In this document: positions 1 to 8,073 of the stretch, in pieces
Position numbering within the stretch: position 1 is the stretch's first letter
How the letters are laid out: the number at the start of each line of letters is the position of its first letter
Assembly (NCBI GenBank): GCA_035294465.1
Contig: DATGKW010000078.1
Span: 1-32,481 of the forward strand
Direction: 5' to 3'
Source: Paraktedonobacter sp035294465
GTDB taxonomy: Bacteria > Chloroflexota > Ktedonobacteria > Ktedonobacterales > Ktedonobacteraceae
Length of the DNA: 32,481 bases
Position numbers and translations under genes: made by a program
The notes under the pieces: model-generated
Database searches by the model: none
The model's input: only the letters and a program-made list of their open reading frames with translations
Told to the model about the DNA's origin: nothing

Positions 1-740
1 TGCGTATTCACCTGGGCCTCAGTGGCGATAAAGCAAAGGAGCGCTCTATTTCTCTTCTGGAACAGGTGGGTATTCCCGCAGCAGCCGAGCGCATCAACTC
101 TTATCCACACCAGTTCAGCGGCGGGATGCGCCAGCGTGTGATGATTGCTATGGCCCTGGCCTGTAATCCCAGATTGTTGATTGCTGACGAGCCAACAACG
201 GCGCTGGATGTGACAGTGCAGGCTCAGATTCTCGAACTGATCAACGCAGTCTGCCGGGAATTCAGGACGGCGGTGATCTTGATTACTCACGACCTGGGAG
301 TCGTGGCTGGAATGACCGACCGGGTGGTGGTCATGTACGCTGGTAAGGTGGTCGAAACTGCACCGACCGAAGAGCTTTTTGCCAATCCGCGTCATCCTTA
401 TACCCTGGGCCTGCTCGCTTCCGTGCCACGCCTGGATGAAGAACGCCCGGAGCAATTGAAAACGATTGAGGGCGCTCCCCCTGATTTATTAAAACCACCC
501 CCAGGTTGCCCGTTTATGCCGCGCTGTGCTTATGCGCGCGCGATCTGCAAAACAATGCCGCCTCTCGATCCGGTGGCGGGGAGTGCGCAACATCTTAAGG
601 CGTGCTGGATTGATGTAACTGATCCTGCTCAACATGCCTATGCCGAACGGCGGCGCCAGGCTCGTGTGGCCGCGCAACAGGCGGCGCTCGCGGAATTGGC
701 GGAAACCACAGCATCTGCTGCAGAAGCGGAGGGAAAATAG
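1..740 (+). CDS. Peptide/nickel ABC transporter ATP-binding protein, DppD/OppD-like (5' truncated by window)
   Basis: The frame is open from base 3, so the gene begins upstream of the window and the Walker A half is missing. Visible in order: the ABC signature FSGGMRQR, Walker B LLIADEPTTALD, the H-loop LITHDLG, and the C-terminal extension typical of the oligopeptide/dipeptide/nickel subfamily, with a Cys cluster (GCPFMPRCAYARAIC, then ACW). Such proteins form one half of the cytoplasmic ATPase heterodimer that powers import of oligopeptides or nickel chelates through two permeases. The stop codon abuts the ATG of the next gene, a DppF-like partner, so the two are co-translated. The C-terminal tail after the Cys cluster is long and rich in Ala/Arg/Glu. 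Substrate cannot be told from the ATPase. Confidence 0.95.
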   Translation, partial: RIHLGLSGDKAKERSISLLEQVGIPAAAERINSYPHQFSGGMRQRVMIAMALACNPRLLIADEPTTALDVTVQAQILELINAVCREFRTAVILITHDLGVVAGMTDRVVVMYAGKVVETAPTEELFANPRHPYTLGLLASVPRLDEERPEQLKTIEGAPPDLLKPPPGCPFMPRCAYARAICKTMPPLDPVAGSAQHLKACWIDVTDPAQHAYAERRRQARVAAQQAALAELAETTASAAEAEGK

Positions 741-1775
741 ATGGTAGATACAGCAACCGAGGTGGCCAGCGAAACGCTCATCGATATTCGCGACCTCAAG
801 ATGCATTTTCCCTTGACTCAAGGTATTGTTTTTCAACGCGTCGTCGGCTATGTGCGCGCCGTTGATGGCGTCTCGTTCAGCATCGAGCGTGGCAAGACGC
901 TGGGCCTGGTGGGCGAGAGCGGCTCCGGCAAGACAACGATTGGCCGCACTATTGTTCGTCTCTACAAGCCAACCGCCGGGCAGATGCTTTTTGAAGGCCA
1001 AGATCTGGCAGCTCTCAAGGGCGAAGAACTGCGCCAGTTACGTCGGCGCGTGCAGATGATTTTCCAGGACCCTTTCGCTTCGTTGAATCCCCGCTTTACC
1101 ATCGGCTCGTTAATCGCTGAGCCGATGTATATTTATAAAGTGGCCTCGCGCGATGAAATTCGCGAGCGTACGCTGGAATTGCTCAAGGTTGTAGGGCTGC
1201 GCACCGAATATATAGATCGCTATCCACATGAGTTTAGTGGTGGCCAGCGGCAGCGTATCGCAGTAGCGCGCGCTCTCTCGATTAACCCGGAGTTTGTCAT
1301 CGCTGACGAGCCGGTTTCGGCCCTCGACGTCTCGATCCGTGCCCAGGTTTTGAATCTCCTCCAGAGACTGCAACGCCAGTTCAATCTGACCTATCTGTTT
1401 GTCTCGCACGATCTCAGCGTGGTGCGACACGTGGCCGACCGCATTGCTGTGATGTACCTGGGTAAGATTGTGGAGCTGGCCGACCGCGATGAATTGTACC
1501 AATCTCCCAAACATCCCTATACCAGGGCGCTGCTCTCGGCCATCCCGCTGCCTGACCCACAAATCGAGAAGCGCCGCCAGCGTATCATCCTTGCTGGCGA
1601 TTTGCCCAGCCCCATCAATATCCCTAGAGGCTGCCGTTTCCATACGCGCTGCCCGATGGCGCAGGAGATCTGTCGCGAGGTGGAACCGGCCTTTGAGCGT
1701 AAAGAGGGCCGGGAGCACTACGCGGCCTGCCATTTCTCCGAGCAGGTGAGTGTGCCTGATGGAGTTCAAGACTAG
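741..1775 (+). CDS. Peptide/nickel ABC transporter ATP-binding protein, DppF/OppF-like
   Basis: This 344-residue protein is the second ATPase of the importer. Walker A GESGSGKTT lies at residues 58-66, signature FSGGQRQR near 165, Walker B IADEPVSALD near 188, H-loop FVSHDLS, and the subfamily C-terminal domain has its Cys motif (GCRFHTRCPMAQEIC ... ACHF). Length and architecture match OppF/DppF. The ATG directly follows the stop of the upstream ATPase, and a GGAGGG Shine-Dalgarno at 728-733 lies inside that gene. It is the last gene of its operon and converges with the TPR gene, with only about 55 bp between the stops. That spacer contains a weak CCTGC/GCAGG stem. Whether this importer serves the neighbouring peptide cassette is speculation. 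Confidence 0.96.
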   Translation: MVDTATEVASETLIDIRDLKMHFPLTQGIVFQRVVGYVRAVDGVSFSIERGKTLGLVGESGSGKTTIGRTIVRLYKPTAGQMLFEGQDLAALKGEELRQLRRRVQMIFQDPFASLNPRFTIGSLIAEPMYIYKVASRDEIRERTLELLKVVGLRTEYIDRYPHEFSGGQRQRIAVARALSINPEFVIADEPVSALDVSIRAQVLNLLQRLQRQFNLTYLFVSHDLSVVRHVADRIAVMYLGKIVELADRDELYQSPKHPYTRALLSAIPLPDPQIEKRRQRIILAGDLPSPINIPRGCRFHTRCPMAQEICREVEPAFERKEGREHYAACHFSEQVSVPDGVQD

Positions 1776-1830
1776 TGCAGAAATTCCTGCGTGCTGCAGA
1801 GCAGGTAAAAGCATGAAATTGTGGCAAACT

Positions 1831-4188
1831 TTAATGGAGATCTATCTGAGCCAGTTCTTCCGCGTGGGGAGAATCTCCCAGGCGCAGATGAGCTGAGAAA
1901 TCCTGGCGGGCAAGATCGATCTGGCCTGAGCGCCAGTAACAGAGGCCGCGCTGGTAGAGCAGATCCTGCGTGTCTGCGTAGCCCAATTCTAGCGCACGGG
2001 TGTAATCTGCCAGGGCGGCCTCCCATGCTTCCTGAGCCTGGTATACAAACCCTCGGTTGTACAGAATAGTCGCGTCTTCTTTCAAGGCCAGGGCCCGCGT
2101 TAGATCGGAGATAGAGCACGCGAAGTTTCCCTGCTCGAACCGCGCTATAGCGCGGTTCGTCCAGGCTTCCATCAAAGTGGGATCGTGATCCAGAGCAGCG
2201 TCAAAAGCTAGAAGCGCTTTGTCCAGGTGTTCCTCGGCCATTTCCAGCAAACCCAGTGTACACAATAACTGCGCATTATCCGGGCTGAGGATTAGTCCGT
2301 GCTCGACATCCTGGCGCGCCGCTGCGTATTCGCCGCGCTCGTAGAGGATGCTGGCTCGATTAATGAGAGCGTCCAGGTAATCGGGGTCAAGTTCCAGCAC
2401 ATAGGTAAAATCTGCCAGGGCCTCGTCCTCATAGCCAAGCAGAGAACGTACTACCGCGCGATTGTAATAAGCCTCTACGTAAGGGGGGCTATAAAGGATG
2501 GCCTTCTCATAATCTGCCAGAGCCTTTTCTTCAAGCCCCAGGCGCCGATAGAGATTTCCGCGGTCGAAATAATACTCGCTATAGTGAGGATCCCGCTCGA
2601 TCACCTGGGTATAATCTGCCAGAGCCTTCTCGATCTGGCCAAGACCCGCATAGACCTGAGCGCGGTTGTAAAGCAGCACAGAGCGATGAAGTAAATGCTC
2701 ACCCGGCTCCAGCTCTTTATCCAGTCGTTCGATTCCCTCGGTGACCAGGCGCAAGGCCTCCTGAGGACGCCCCAGGTGCAATTCGATCAGGGCTAGCCCG
2801 TTCTCATTGAATACGGTATGGAAAGCCCGCTCCCTGGGATCGGAGATCATGGTGGCAATGGCAATGGCCTCGTTAATCCAGGCTTTCGCCAGGGTATGAT
2901 CTTTTTTTTCCTGGCTGTGGTGCCGCGTATAGAGCATGGCCGTTGCATATGCGGCTTGCATATGGAGCATCGGTTTGCTGCTGAGTGCGCGGGCCTCGTT
3001 ATAAAGCTTCTCTGCCTCTTCTGACCGTTGCAGTGCAGCTAACGAGGTTGTGATTTTCGTCGTAAAAGTCCAGTAAAAACCTAATTGCTTTTCCCAATCG
3101 ACTACTTTACGTCCCCGGTATCCCAGACGCACGGTTGCTTCGTAATAGCCCATGTCGATGCAATAATCTAGCGCAGCTTGCAGGGCCTCAGCACCTTTCC
3201 CTGCCGGGTCCTGTCCTTGCTCTCGGTGATAGGGAATAGCGCCAAGATGGAACGACCACTCGCCCAGTTGCTCCAATTCTGCAGCGCGTTCATCGTGCCA
3301 TCGCCTGCGTATCTCATCTGACTGGTGCGCATATGCTTCTTGCTCTAGCCAGCTTTCGCTTGTTCCGTCGGCGGCAATATAGGCTTTCGCCCATCGTTCC
3401 TGCCATTCGGCAGGAGCCTTTTCTAGAAGCAGGCTCAAACCGCCAAGAAACGTCTCACCGGCAGGGTTGCGTATGGCAAGCAGATCTCGTGCCTGGCCTA
3501 GCTGTTCCCATTCGCCCAACCACCCTATGCTTCTCTCCTGCAGCCATATGTGCCAGTCTTCTGGGATCTCTAATGCTGCCAATCTGCGTTGCTGCTCTTC
3601 TCGGTTCGGCTTTGGAAGTTCGACCTGCTCGGCATAGGTTACCAGCGCCTTGGTTAATGTCTGGCTGGACAGGTCGCTTGCTGTTGTCCCCACTATCACT
3701 CGCAGCTTTTGTGGATCCGCTCTTCTGAGCAGGACTGTGATAAATTCGCTATCAAGTTCCTCAGCGGCCTGGACATTCTCAAAAAAAAGCGTCAATTGCT
3801 TAAATATTCCTTGCGCCAGACAGGATTTCAAGAAGTCAATTACTCCATGTGCGAGCCGCAATGTTCTTAACTCTGAGTAAAAACGAGTACGTTCTTTGGG
3901 AACGGCCAGCGAAGTGAGCGTTTCTACACGAGTGGGAATGAGTGAATGCAGCTCTGGAGCGGTGGAGAGTATTTCTATAACATGTTTGTTTACCAGATCA
4001 GGTCTCTGCGCGTACACCTCTGGCACAATCTGACGCAGCAGGGATCCCACGCCGGTATAGGGGCCGCGCAGAAACGCGTGGGTGTCGATCATATAGCGGG
4101 TTCCTTCGCACTCTTTGCTGATCCAGTATGCCTGGCGATCTGCTTTCCATGGTCCTCTTAACCAGAGGTGTGGTCTCTTCTGTGCCAT
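1831..4188 (-). CDS. Large TPR protein with degenerate STAND-like N-terminus, in the peptide cassette
   Basis: The protein has 785 residues. The C-terminal part (about 499-775) holds roughly eight tandem canonical tetratricopeptide repeats (recurring ALADY, NRA, DP patterns), a protein- or peptide-binding superhelix. The middle (about 190-490) is also helical, with looser repeats. The N-terminus resembles an AAA/STAND ATPase that has lost catalysis: GPYTGVGSL at 42-50 sits where a P-loop would be but has no Lys-Thr/Ser, and LTLFFENVQ at 132-140 followed by VIVGTT at 164-169 looks like Walker B and sensor strands. No signal peptide or membrane segment is seen, so it is probably cytoplasmic. 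The start has a good AAAGGAG site, and only 30 nt separate it from the protease gene upstream, so both are one operon. Role inferred: scaffold or peptide sensor. Exact family not recognised. Confidence 0.9.
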   Translation of the reverse strand: MAQKRPHLWLRGPWKADRQAYWISKECEGTRYMIDTHAFLRGPYTGVGSLLRQIVPEVYAQRPDLVNKHVIEILSTAPELHSLIPTRVETLTSLAVPKERTRFYSELRTLRLAHGVIDFLKSCLAQGIFKQLTLFFENVQAAEELDSEFITVLLRRADPQKLRVIVGTTASDLSSQTLTKALVTYAEQVELPKPNREEQQRRLAALEIPEDWHIWLQERSIGWLGEWEQLGQARDLLAIRNPAGETFLGGLSLLLEKAPAEWQERWAKAYIAADGTSESWLEQEAYAHQSDEIRRRWHDERAAELEQLGEWSFHLGAIPYHREQGQDPAGKGAEALQAALDYCIDMGYYEATVRLGYRGRKVVDWEKQLGFYWTFTTKITTSLAALQRSEEAEKLYNEARALSSKPMLHMQAAYATAMLYTRHHSQEKKDHTLAKAWINEAIAIATMISDPRERAFHTVFNENGLALIELHLGRPQEALRLVTEGIERLDKELEPGEHLLHRSVLLYNRAQVYAGLGQIEKALADYTQVIERDPHYSEYYFDRGNLYRRLGLEEKALADYEKAILYSPPYVEAYYNRAVVRSLLGYEDEALADFTYVLELDPDYLDALINRASILYERGEYAAARQDVEHGLILSPDNAQLLCTLGLLEMAEEHLDKALLAFDAALDHDPTLMEAWTNRAIARFEQGNFACSISDLTRALALKEDATILYNRGFVYQAQEAWEAALADYTRALELGYADTQDLLYQRGLCYWRSGQIDLARQDFSAHLRLGDSPHAEELAQIDLH

Positions 4189-4218
4189 GATCTCTGCGCT
4201 CCTTTGAACTGGAAATGA

Positions 4219-5469
4219 TTACTCGGTGCTCGCTTTTATCTCTTCGTGGCTCGCTGTTTCGGGAATCCAGCGAGCTGTAGCTGTCCGACGTCTTTTTGCT
4301 CGATGATTGCGTATGATAATGACTAGGATGATAAGCAATTGTAGAAAGTTCAAGCCTAAAAAAATACAGGCGTCAATAAAATCTTTGCCTAGGGCAGTGC
4401 CCAGAAACAGGCGGGCAGCAACACCGCCCAGGTATCGTATGGCAATAGGGATGAGTGCAAAGAGGAAAACGCAGATATTTATGGCATAACCGGTGAAGAG
4501 AAGAGGCGCGTACCACGGGGCAATCCTGCGATCATTGGGGTGCCACTCCTCTGGGTTCTGTTGCTTCTCCGGGCGCCTGAGCAGGCGGAAAAAGATATTC
4601 CTGAGCAGGGCGCGTGTGGTTTGTTGAAGGTCTACACAGTGTAGCGCGTTCGTAATCACGTAGTAGACGTCGGTCTGGAGATAGAAGTAAAATTGCCAGA
4701 TAAAGCGCAGAATTGTCGAAAATGCCAGAGCAAGGAGAAAAGCTCCTGGGAAGCTATAGGGATTGGTCGGAGTATAGGTCAGACTGGCCAGGACTATCAG
4801 CAATGAGCACCAGATAACGTCGCAGATCATTCCTGCCAGGTACGGCAGATAGCGTTTCTTTCGGGGTACGCTCCACAAGCCTGTCAGGTGCGTCTCAAAT
4901 ACTATAAAATAGAGACGATGACCTACGCCTAGCCGCGAACGAAGTCCCAGGCGTTTTCCTGCCAGCATATGATACAGCTCGTGGAGGAAAAGGCCAGGAA
5001 ATTGTCCAAAAAAGAGACCTAGTTCGATTACTGTGTAATAAGGGGAGAAGAAAACGGTGCTCGGTAGCGGGCGCAAGAAAGGGAAACGGATGATAAGAAA
5101 GATCGCGTATCCAAAAAGACAGCTATAAATAACCCAGGCTGGAAAAGAAAAAGCAGCTCGTCCAGCGCATTCCCAGATCCTATCGCTCAACTGCCTGGTT
5201 ATACCAGCCTTGCTTACTTCTTCCTTTTCACGAATAAATTGCAGGTCATGCAATGTCTCTAAGAAATCTGCAATATCGAGCGTTTCTCCATACTGCTGCT
5301 CATACCACCGTGCGGCCTCGTCTGGTGATAATCCTTCCTGCAAGCGTTTGAGCAGCTCAGCTCCGTCTTCGGGAAAGACCGCGAAGCTGTCAATATCCAC
5401 GCGTCCGACGACCACGTCAGGTTTATCGGGCACAAATGTAAGAGGGTAGAGTTGGACGGTCTTATCCAT
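4219..5469 (-). CDS. Membrane zinc metalloprotease (M50/YydH-like) with N-terminal PqqD-like peptide-recognition region
   Basis: The protein has 416 residues. Residues about 19-85 (VGRVDIDSF, a helix with EGLSPDEAARWY, then DIADFLETLHDLQFI) have the beta-strand plus helix pattern of PqqD-like RiPP recognition elements. From about 108 on it is polytopic. An intramembrane HExxH motif, HELYH at 163-167, and an Asp in LQTDVYYVI (D267), aligning with the LDGYY motif of M50/site-2-type peptidases, supply the three expected zinc ligands. Further membrane segments lie near 212-232, 241-262, 320-345 and 365-387, and the tail is basic. PqqD-M50 proteins of the putative peptide zinc metalloprotease class occur next to RiPP precursors, for example YydH with YydF. 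Here a 28-residue peptide gene lies 116 nt upstream on the same strand. Its own ribosome binding site is weak, which suggests less protein than peptide. Inferred role: cleavage or export-coupled processing of that peptide. Confidence 0.85.
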   Translation of the reverse strand: MDKTVQLYPLTFVPDKPDVVVGRVDIDSFAVFPEDGAELLKRLQEGLSPDEAARWYEQQYGETLDIADFLETLHDLQFIREKEEVSKAGITRQLSDRIWECAGRAAFSFPAWVIYSCLFGYAIFLIIRFPFLRPLPSTVFFSPYYTVIELGLFFGQFPGLFLHELYHMLAGKRLGLRSRLGVGHRLYFIVFETHLTGLWSVPRKKRYLPYLAGMICDVIWCSLLIVLASLTYTPTNPYSFPGAFLLALAFSTILRFIWQFYFYLQTDVYYVITNALHCVDLQQTTRALLRNIFFRLLRRPEKQQNPEEWHPNDRRIAPWYAPLLFTGYAINICVFLFALIPIAIRYLGGVAARLFLGTALGKDFIDACIFLGLNFLQLLIILVIIIRNHRAKRRRTATARWIPETASHEEIKASTE

Positions 5470-5585
5470 TGATAAATAGTTTGTAATTCAGGATTGCCTA
5501 CGAGCCAGGAAAAGGAGTGGTGTATTGTTTCTCGGCTCGCAGGCAAAGCGTACTTCTTGCGTCATAAGAGACGCGAGGAATGATC

Positions 5586-5672
5586 CTACACCGGGCAGAC
5601 GGAGCTGTAGAGCGGTACAGCATGGGAGGTCAACTTGACGGCTTCAGTTTTGCGTACAACGATTTTCTTCAT
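5586..5672 (-). CDS. Candidate RiPP precursor or signalling peptide, 28 aa
   Basis: A short ATG-initiated frame encodes 28 residues. It starts MKKIVVRKTEAVKLTS, a basic leader-like half, and ends HAVPLYSSVCPV, with Tyr22, two Ser, and the only Cys at position 26. The ribosome binding site is near-perfect (AAAGGAGGTG, complement of 5681-5690, 8 nt before ATG). A near-consensus sigma-A promoter lies about 75 nt upstream of the start codon. The next gene on the strand encodes a PqqD-like/HExxH membrane protease and the one after it a TPR protein; a P450 gene lies upstream. Expression signals this strong in front of such a short frame, beside a leader-recognition domain, are the main evidence that it is real. 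Chemistry is unknown: the candidates for modification are Tyr, Ser/Thr, His and Cys. It could instead be an unmodified pheromone. Confidence 0.75.
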   Translation of the reverse strand: MKKIVVRKTEAVKLTSHAVPLYSSVCPV

Positions 5673-5754
5673 GTAAAATGCACCTCCTTTTGGAACTGGA
5701 ACAGAAACCTCTCAAGTACTCTATGGTACTGAGATAGAAGTAGTTAATAGTATC

Positions 5755-5784
5755 AGTATAACCTTCCCCTCTTCCGCCTGTCAA
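5755..5784 (-). promoter_or_regulatory. Sigma-A-type promoter of the peptide gene
   Basis: On the minus strand a perfect TTGACA -35 box (5779-5784) is followed by an 18-nt spacer and a TATACT -10 box (5755-5760), five of six consensus. It lies between the P450 stop codon and the peptide start, so the peptide, protease and TPR genes can be transcribed independently of the P450. Transcription should start near 5748, giving a leader of about 75 nt with an imperfect hairpin (arms CTCAAGTAC and GTACTGAG, + strand 5711-5733). Confidence 0.7.
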
Positions 5785-5883
5785 GCTTTATATGTCTGAA
5801 TAATTTCTCCGATGATTGAGTGCTGGGTATCGTCCTATTACGCGGAGCGCCAATGGCTAGCATTGTACATGTTTGGCTTCGGC

Positions 5884-7119
5884 TTAGAAGACTACCGGCA
5901 GCGTATTTAAGCCCCGGAAGACCTGGCTGGGAAGGTATTCGACGGTTTCTACTCCCAGGCGCGGATGTGGGAAGGTTTTGAGAAAGGCTCCAAAAGCAAT
6001 TTCGGCCTCAACGCGGGCCAGAGGAGCACCCAGGCAGAAGTGGATGCCCTGGCCAAACGCCAGGTGGCGATTTTCCTGGCGGCGCAGATCGAGCGTATCC
6101 GGCTGGGCGAATTGGGCCGGATCGTGATTAGCCGCGCCCAGACAGAGCAGCACTTCCTGGCCTGCCTCGATCTTTTTGCCTCTGATCTGCACATCCTCTT
6201 TGAGCAAGCGTGAAGTCAATTGCACCGGGCTGTCATAGCGCAACAGTTCCATCACTGCCAGGGGAAGCAGGCTGGGATCGGCCTGCAATGCTTGCATTTG
6301 CTCTGGATGCCGTAGTAAGGCCAGGAGACCGTTACCAATCAAGTGGGTTGTCGTGCCGTGTCCTGCCGCCAGCAAGAGCACGCAATTCCCCAGCAGCTCG
6401 TTTTCGCTCAACATATCTCCCTGTTCTTCGGCCTCCTGCATGGCTTGTAAGAGGTTGTCGCGCGGCGTCTCGCGCTGCTGCTGGATGATCCCGCGGAAAT
6501 ATTCCATAAATTCATTGACCCCCAGCAAGGACTGGACCACTTCCTCGAAGGTCATACCGGTGCCGCCTCCATCAAGTAGCGCACCAAAGTCTCGTGTCCA
6601 CTGAGTAAAGCGCTCACGATCTTCGGACGGGACGCCCAGCATCTCGGCAATGACAATCGCGGGCAATGGATAGGCGAACTCACTAATGACCTCCATCTGC
6701 CCTTTCTCACGCGCCGGTGCCAGTAGCTCATTAACAATCTGCTGAATACGCGGACGCAGCTTCTCGACCATGCGGGGTGTGAAAGCTCTGGAAACCAGTC
6801 CACGCAACCGGGTATGGTCAGGGGGGTCCAGGAAGAGCATCTGCCGGGTCAGGGCGGAAATAGGAGGTTCCAGCCTCTCCTTCAACTCTTCCGGTATCCA
6901 GCTGGTATCGATATTCATGCGTGCGGCCGAGAAGCGCTGGTCTCGCAGGCAGGCTATCACTTCTGTGTAGCCGGTCAGAACCCAGCATCCTCCCTGGCCC
7001 TCGTCCCAGTAAACCGGGTCGGTTGCGCGCAGTTGATGATAAAGTGGGTAGGGGTTGGAGAGGTATTCCTCGTCAAGCATCTGGCGAAGACTGAGCTCGT
7101 GCTCGCTCTGTGTTGCCAC
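5884..7119 (-). CDS. Cytochrome P450
   Basis: This is a 411-residue soluble bacterial class I P450. Motifs: FLDPPDHTRLRGLVSRAF (97-113, helix C region), the I-helix AGHGTTT (252-258), ExxR as ELLR at 291-294, and heme-binding FGQGIHFCLG at 355-364 with Cys362 as thiolate ligand. It would need a separate ferredoxin and reductase. The start is GTG at 7119 with AAAGGAG 8 nt upstream. One oddity is that the acidic residue usually found in the I-helix (AG-x-D/E-T) is Gly255 here, which may change oxygen activation. It lies 211 nt upstream of the 28-residue peptide gene on the same strand. Small P450s of this type tailor polyketides and also cross-link Tyr/Trp in some RiPPs, so it may act on that peptide. 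The intervening promoter also permits an unrelated role. Confidence 0.95.
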   Translation of the reverse strand: MATQSEHELSLRQMLDEEYLSNPYPLYHQLRATDPVYWDEGQGGCWVLTGYTEVIACLRDQRFSAARMNIDTSWIPEELKERLEPPISALTRQMLFLDPPDHTRLRGLVSRAFTPRMVEKLRPRIQQIVNELLAPAREKGQMEVISEFAYPLPAIVIAEMLGVPSEDRERFTQWTRDFGALLDGGGTGMTFEEVVQSLLGVNEFMEYFRGIIQQQRETPRDNLLQAMQEAEEQGDMLSENELLGNCVLLLAAGHGTTTHLIGNGLLALLRHPEQMQALQADPSLLPLAVMELLRYDSPVQLTSRLLKEDVQIRGKKIEAGQEVLLCLGAANHDPAQFAQPDTLDLRRQENRHLAFGQGIHFCLGAPLARVEAEIAFGAFLKTFPHPRLGVETVEYLPSQVFRGLNTLPVVF

Positions 7120-7465
7120 GACGGCACTCCTTTCGCTGGTTTGCTAATACAAAGCGTCTCTTTTGCTCTTCTTTATATCACATGTATCACAGGGGCATGC
7201 CTCTGATCTCAGTTTCACCTGTGCCATGTCATGTTCAAGTGAAGGCGAAAGCTTTTTGCTAGAGCAGGATTGACATATCCAATTTTGTAGCAGGTCTAAA
7301 TTGAAACAAGAGAACAGTGATACACCACCCGAATCGCTGAGGACGAGGGAGGGCAAAATAAAAATCGATTTATTTTGAGCGCCTGCCTGTCCTATGAAAA
7401 GAAGGAGGGGTGTGGACTTCTCGACCGAACCGTTTCTAATTTAGTCAAGAAGGGGAAACTCAATT
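7120..7465. other. Divergent intergenic region between P450 and secreted protein genes
   Basis: No convincing gene is present. It must carry the promoters of both flanking genes. A TTGACA at 7270-7275 (+ strand) is followed after a long 19-nt spacer by TCTAAA, a weak candidate. An AT-rich near-palindrome at 7355-7376 (AAAATAA, one extra A, AATCGATT, TATTTT) could be an operator or a small hairpin. Confidence 0.4.
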
Positions 7466-8035
7466 ATGAGATTGGGTAGATTCGGTGCCGCGACAGTGCT
7501 GGGCCTGCTTCTCGGCCTGGTTGTGTTTACCACAGGCGCTTTCGCTCAAACTGCTGAGAAGATGAACAGTGATCGTGGCAATATCAACGTATTAGCACAT
7601 GTAGCCACGACGACGGCTATCAAGGAAGGTGGATGTGTAGGATCTGGCTGTTACCGCGCATATGGCTTGAGGGCACATCATGCCTTTATAGGGCGTCGTG
7701 CGGTTGTCAGGCGTAGCTTCGTTGGGGACAGAGGCTTTGGAATAGGAGGCTTTGGCGGCTGGGGCTTTGCAGGAAGCAGCTTCGGTGGCTTTGGTTTTGG
7801 CGGGTGCAATGGCTTTTTCTTTATAGGATGCGACGGCTTTGGGGGTGTTCGCTTCCGCCGCGCTACTATTGTTGTGACCCGTACCCGCAGCATCCGCGAA
7901 TGCAGCCTGAATTCCTTCTGGGGGCGCGCGTGCCGTAGCCTTCGTGTCACCGAAAGACGCTCAGTCAGCCGCAGTGAATTTCGCGGTGGCTTTGGCGGTT
8001 TTGACGGCGCATTTGCGGTAAAAGTTCACCACTAG
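7466..8035 (+). CDS. Secreted Gly/Phe-rich six-cysteine protein, unknown function
   Basis: The 189-residue product has a clear Sec signal peptide: basic MRLGRFG, a hydrophobic core, and probable cleavage after AFA at about residue 27. The mature part has a basic segment (RAHHAFIGRRAVVRR), then a low-complexity stretch of GFGG/GFG units (about 88-130), and ends with another GGFGGFDGAF run. Six Cys fall in three spaced pairs (Cx4C, Cx7C, Cx9C), suggesting disulfides outside the cell. An AAGAAGGGGAA site precedes the ATG. No family is recognised. The composition suggests a surface, matrix or structural protein. A 14-bp perfect hairpin follows 38 nt after the stop. Confidence 0.8.
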   Translation: MRLGRFGAATVLGLLLGLVVFTTGAFAQTAEKMNSDRGNINVLAHVATTTAIKEGGCVGSGCYRAYGLRAHHAFIGRRAVVRRSFVGDRGFGIGGFGGWGFAGSSFGGFGFGGCNGFFFIGCDGFGGVRFRRATIVVTRTRSIRECSLNSFWGRACRSLRVTERRSVSRSEFRGGFGGFDGAFAVKVHH

Positions 8036-8073
8036 TTCGGTTTCACTGAGCTTCAGGATATCTTTACTGTAGG

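Noticed and set aside
1110..1814. 234-residue open frame antisense to the second ABC ATPase
   Set aside because: The + strand gene has all expected motifs; the antisense frame has none.
2400..2650. Recurring 15-20 bp segments near 2010, 2410, 2510 and 2615 that look like a DNA repeat array
   Set aside because: They are the ALADY codons of successive TPR repeats, not a CRISPR or satellite array.
7144..7356. Minus-strand 70-residue frame with CQSC and CPCDTC motifs upstream of the P450
   Set aside because: It starts at TTG, has no ribosome binding site, and lies in the promoter region of two genes.
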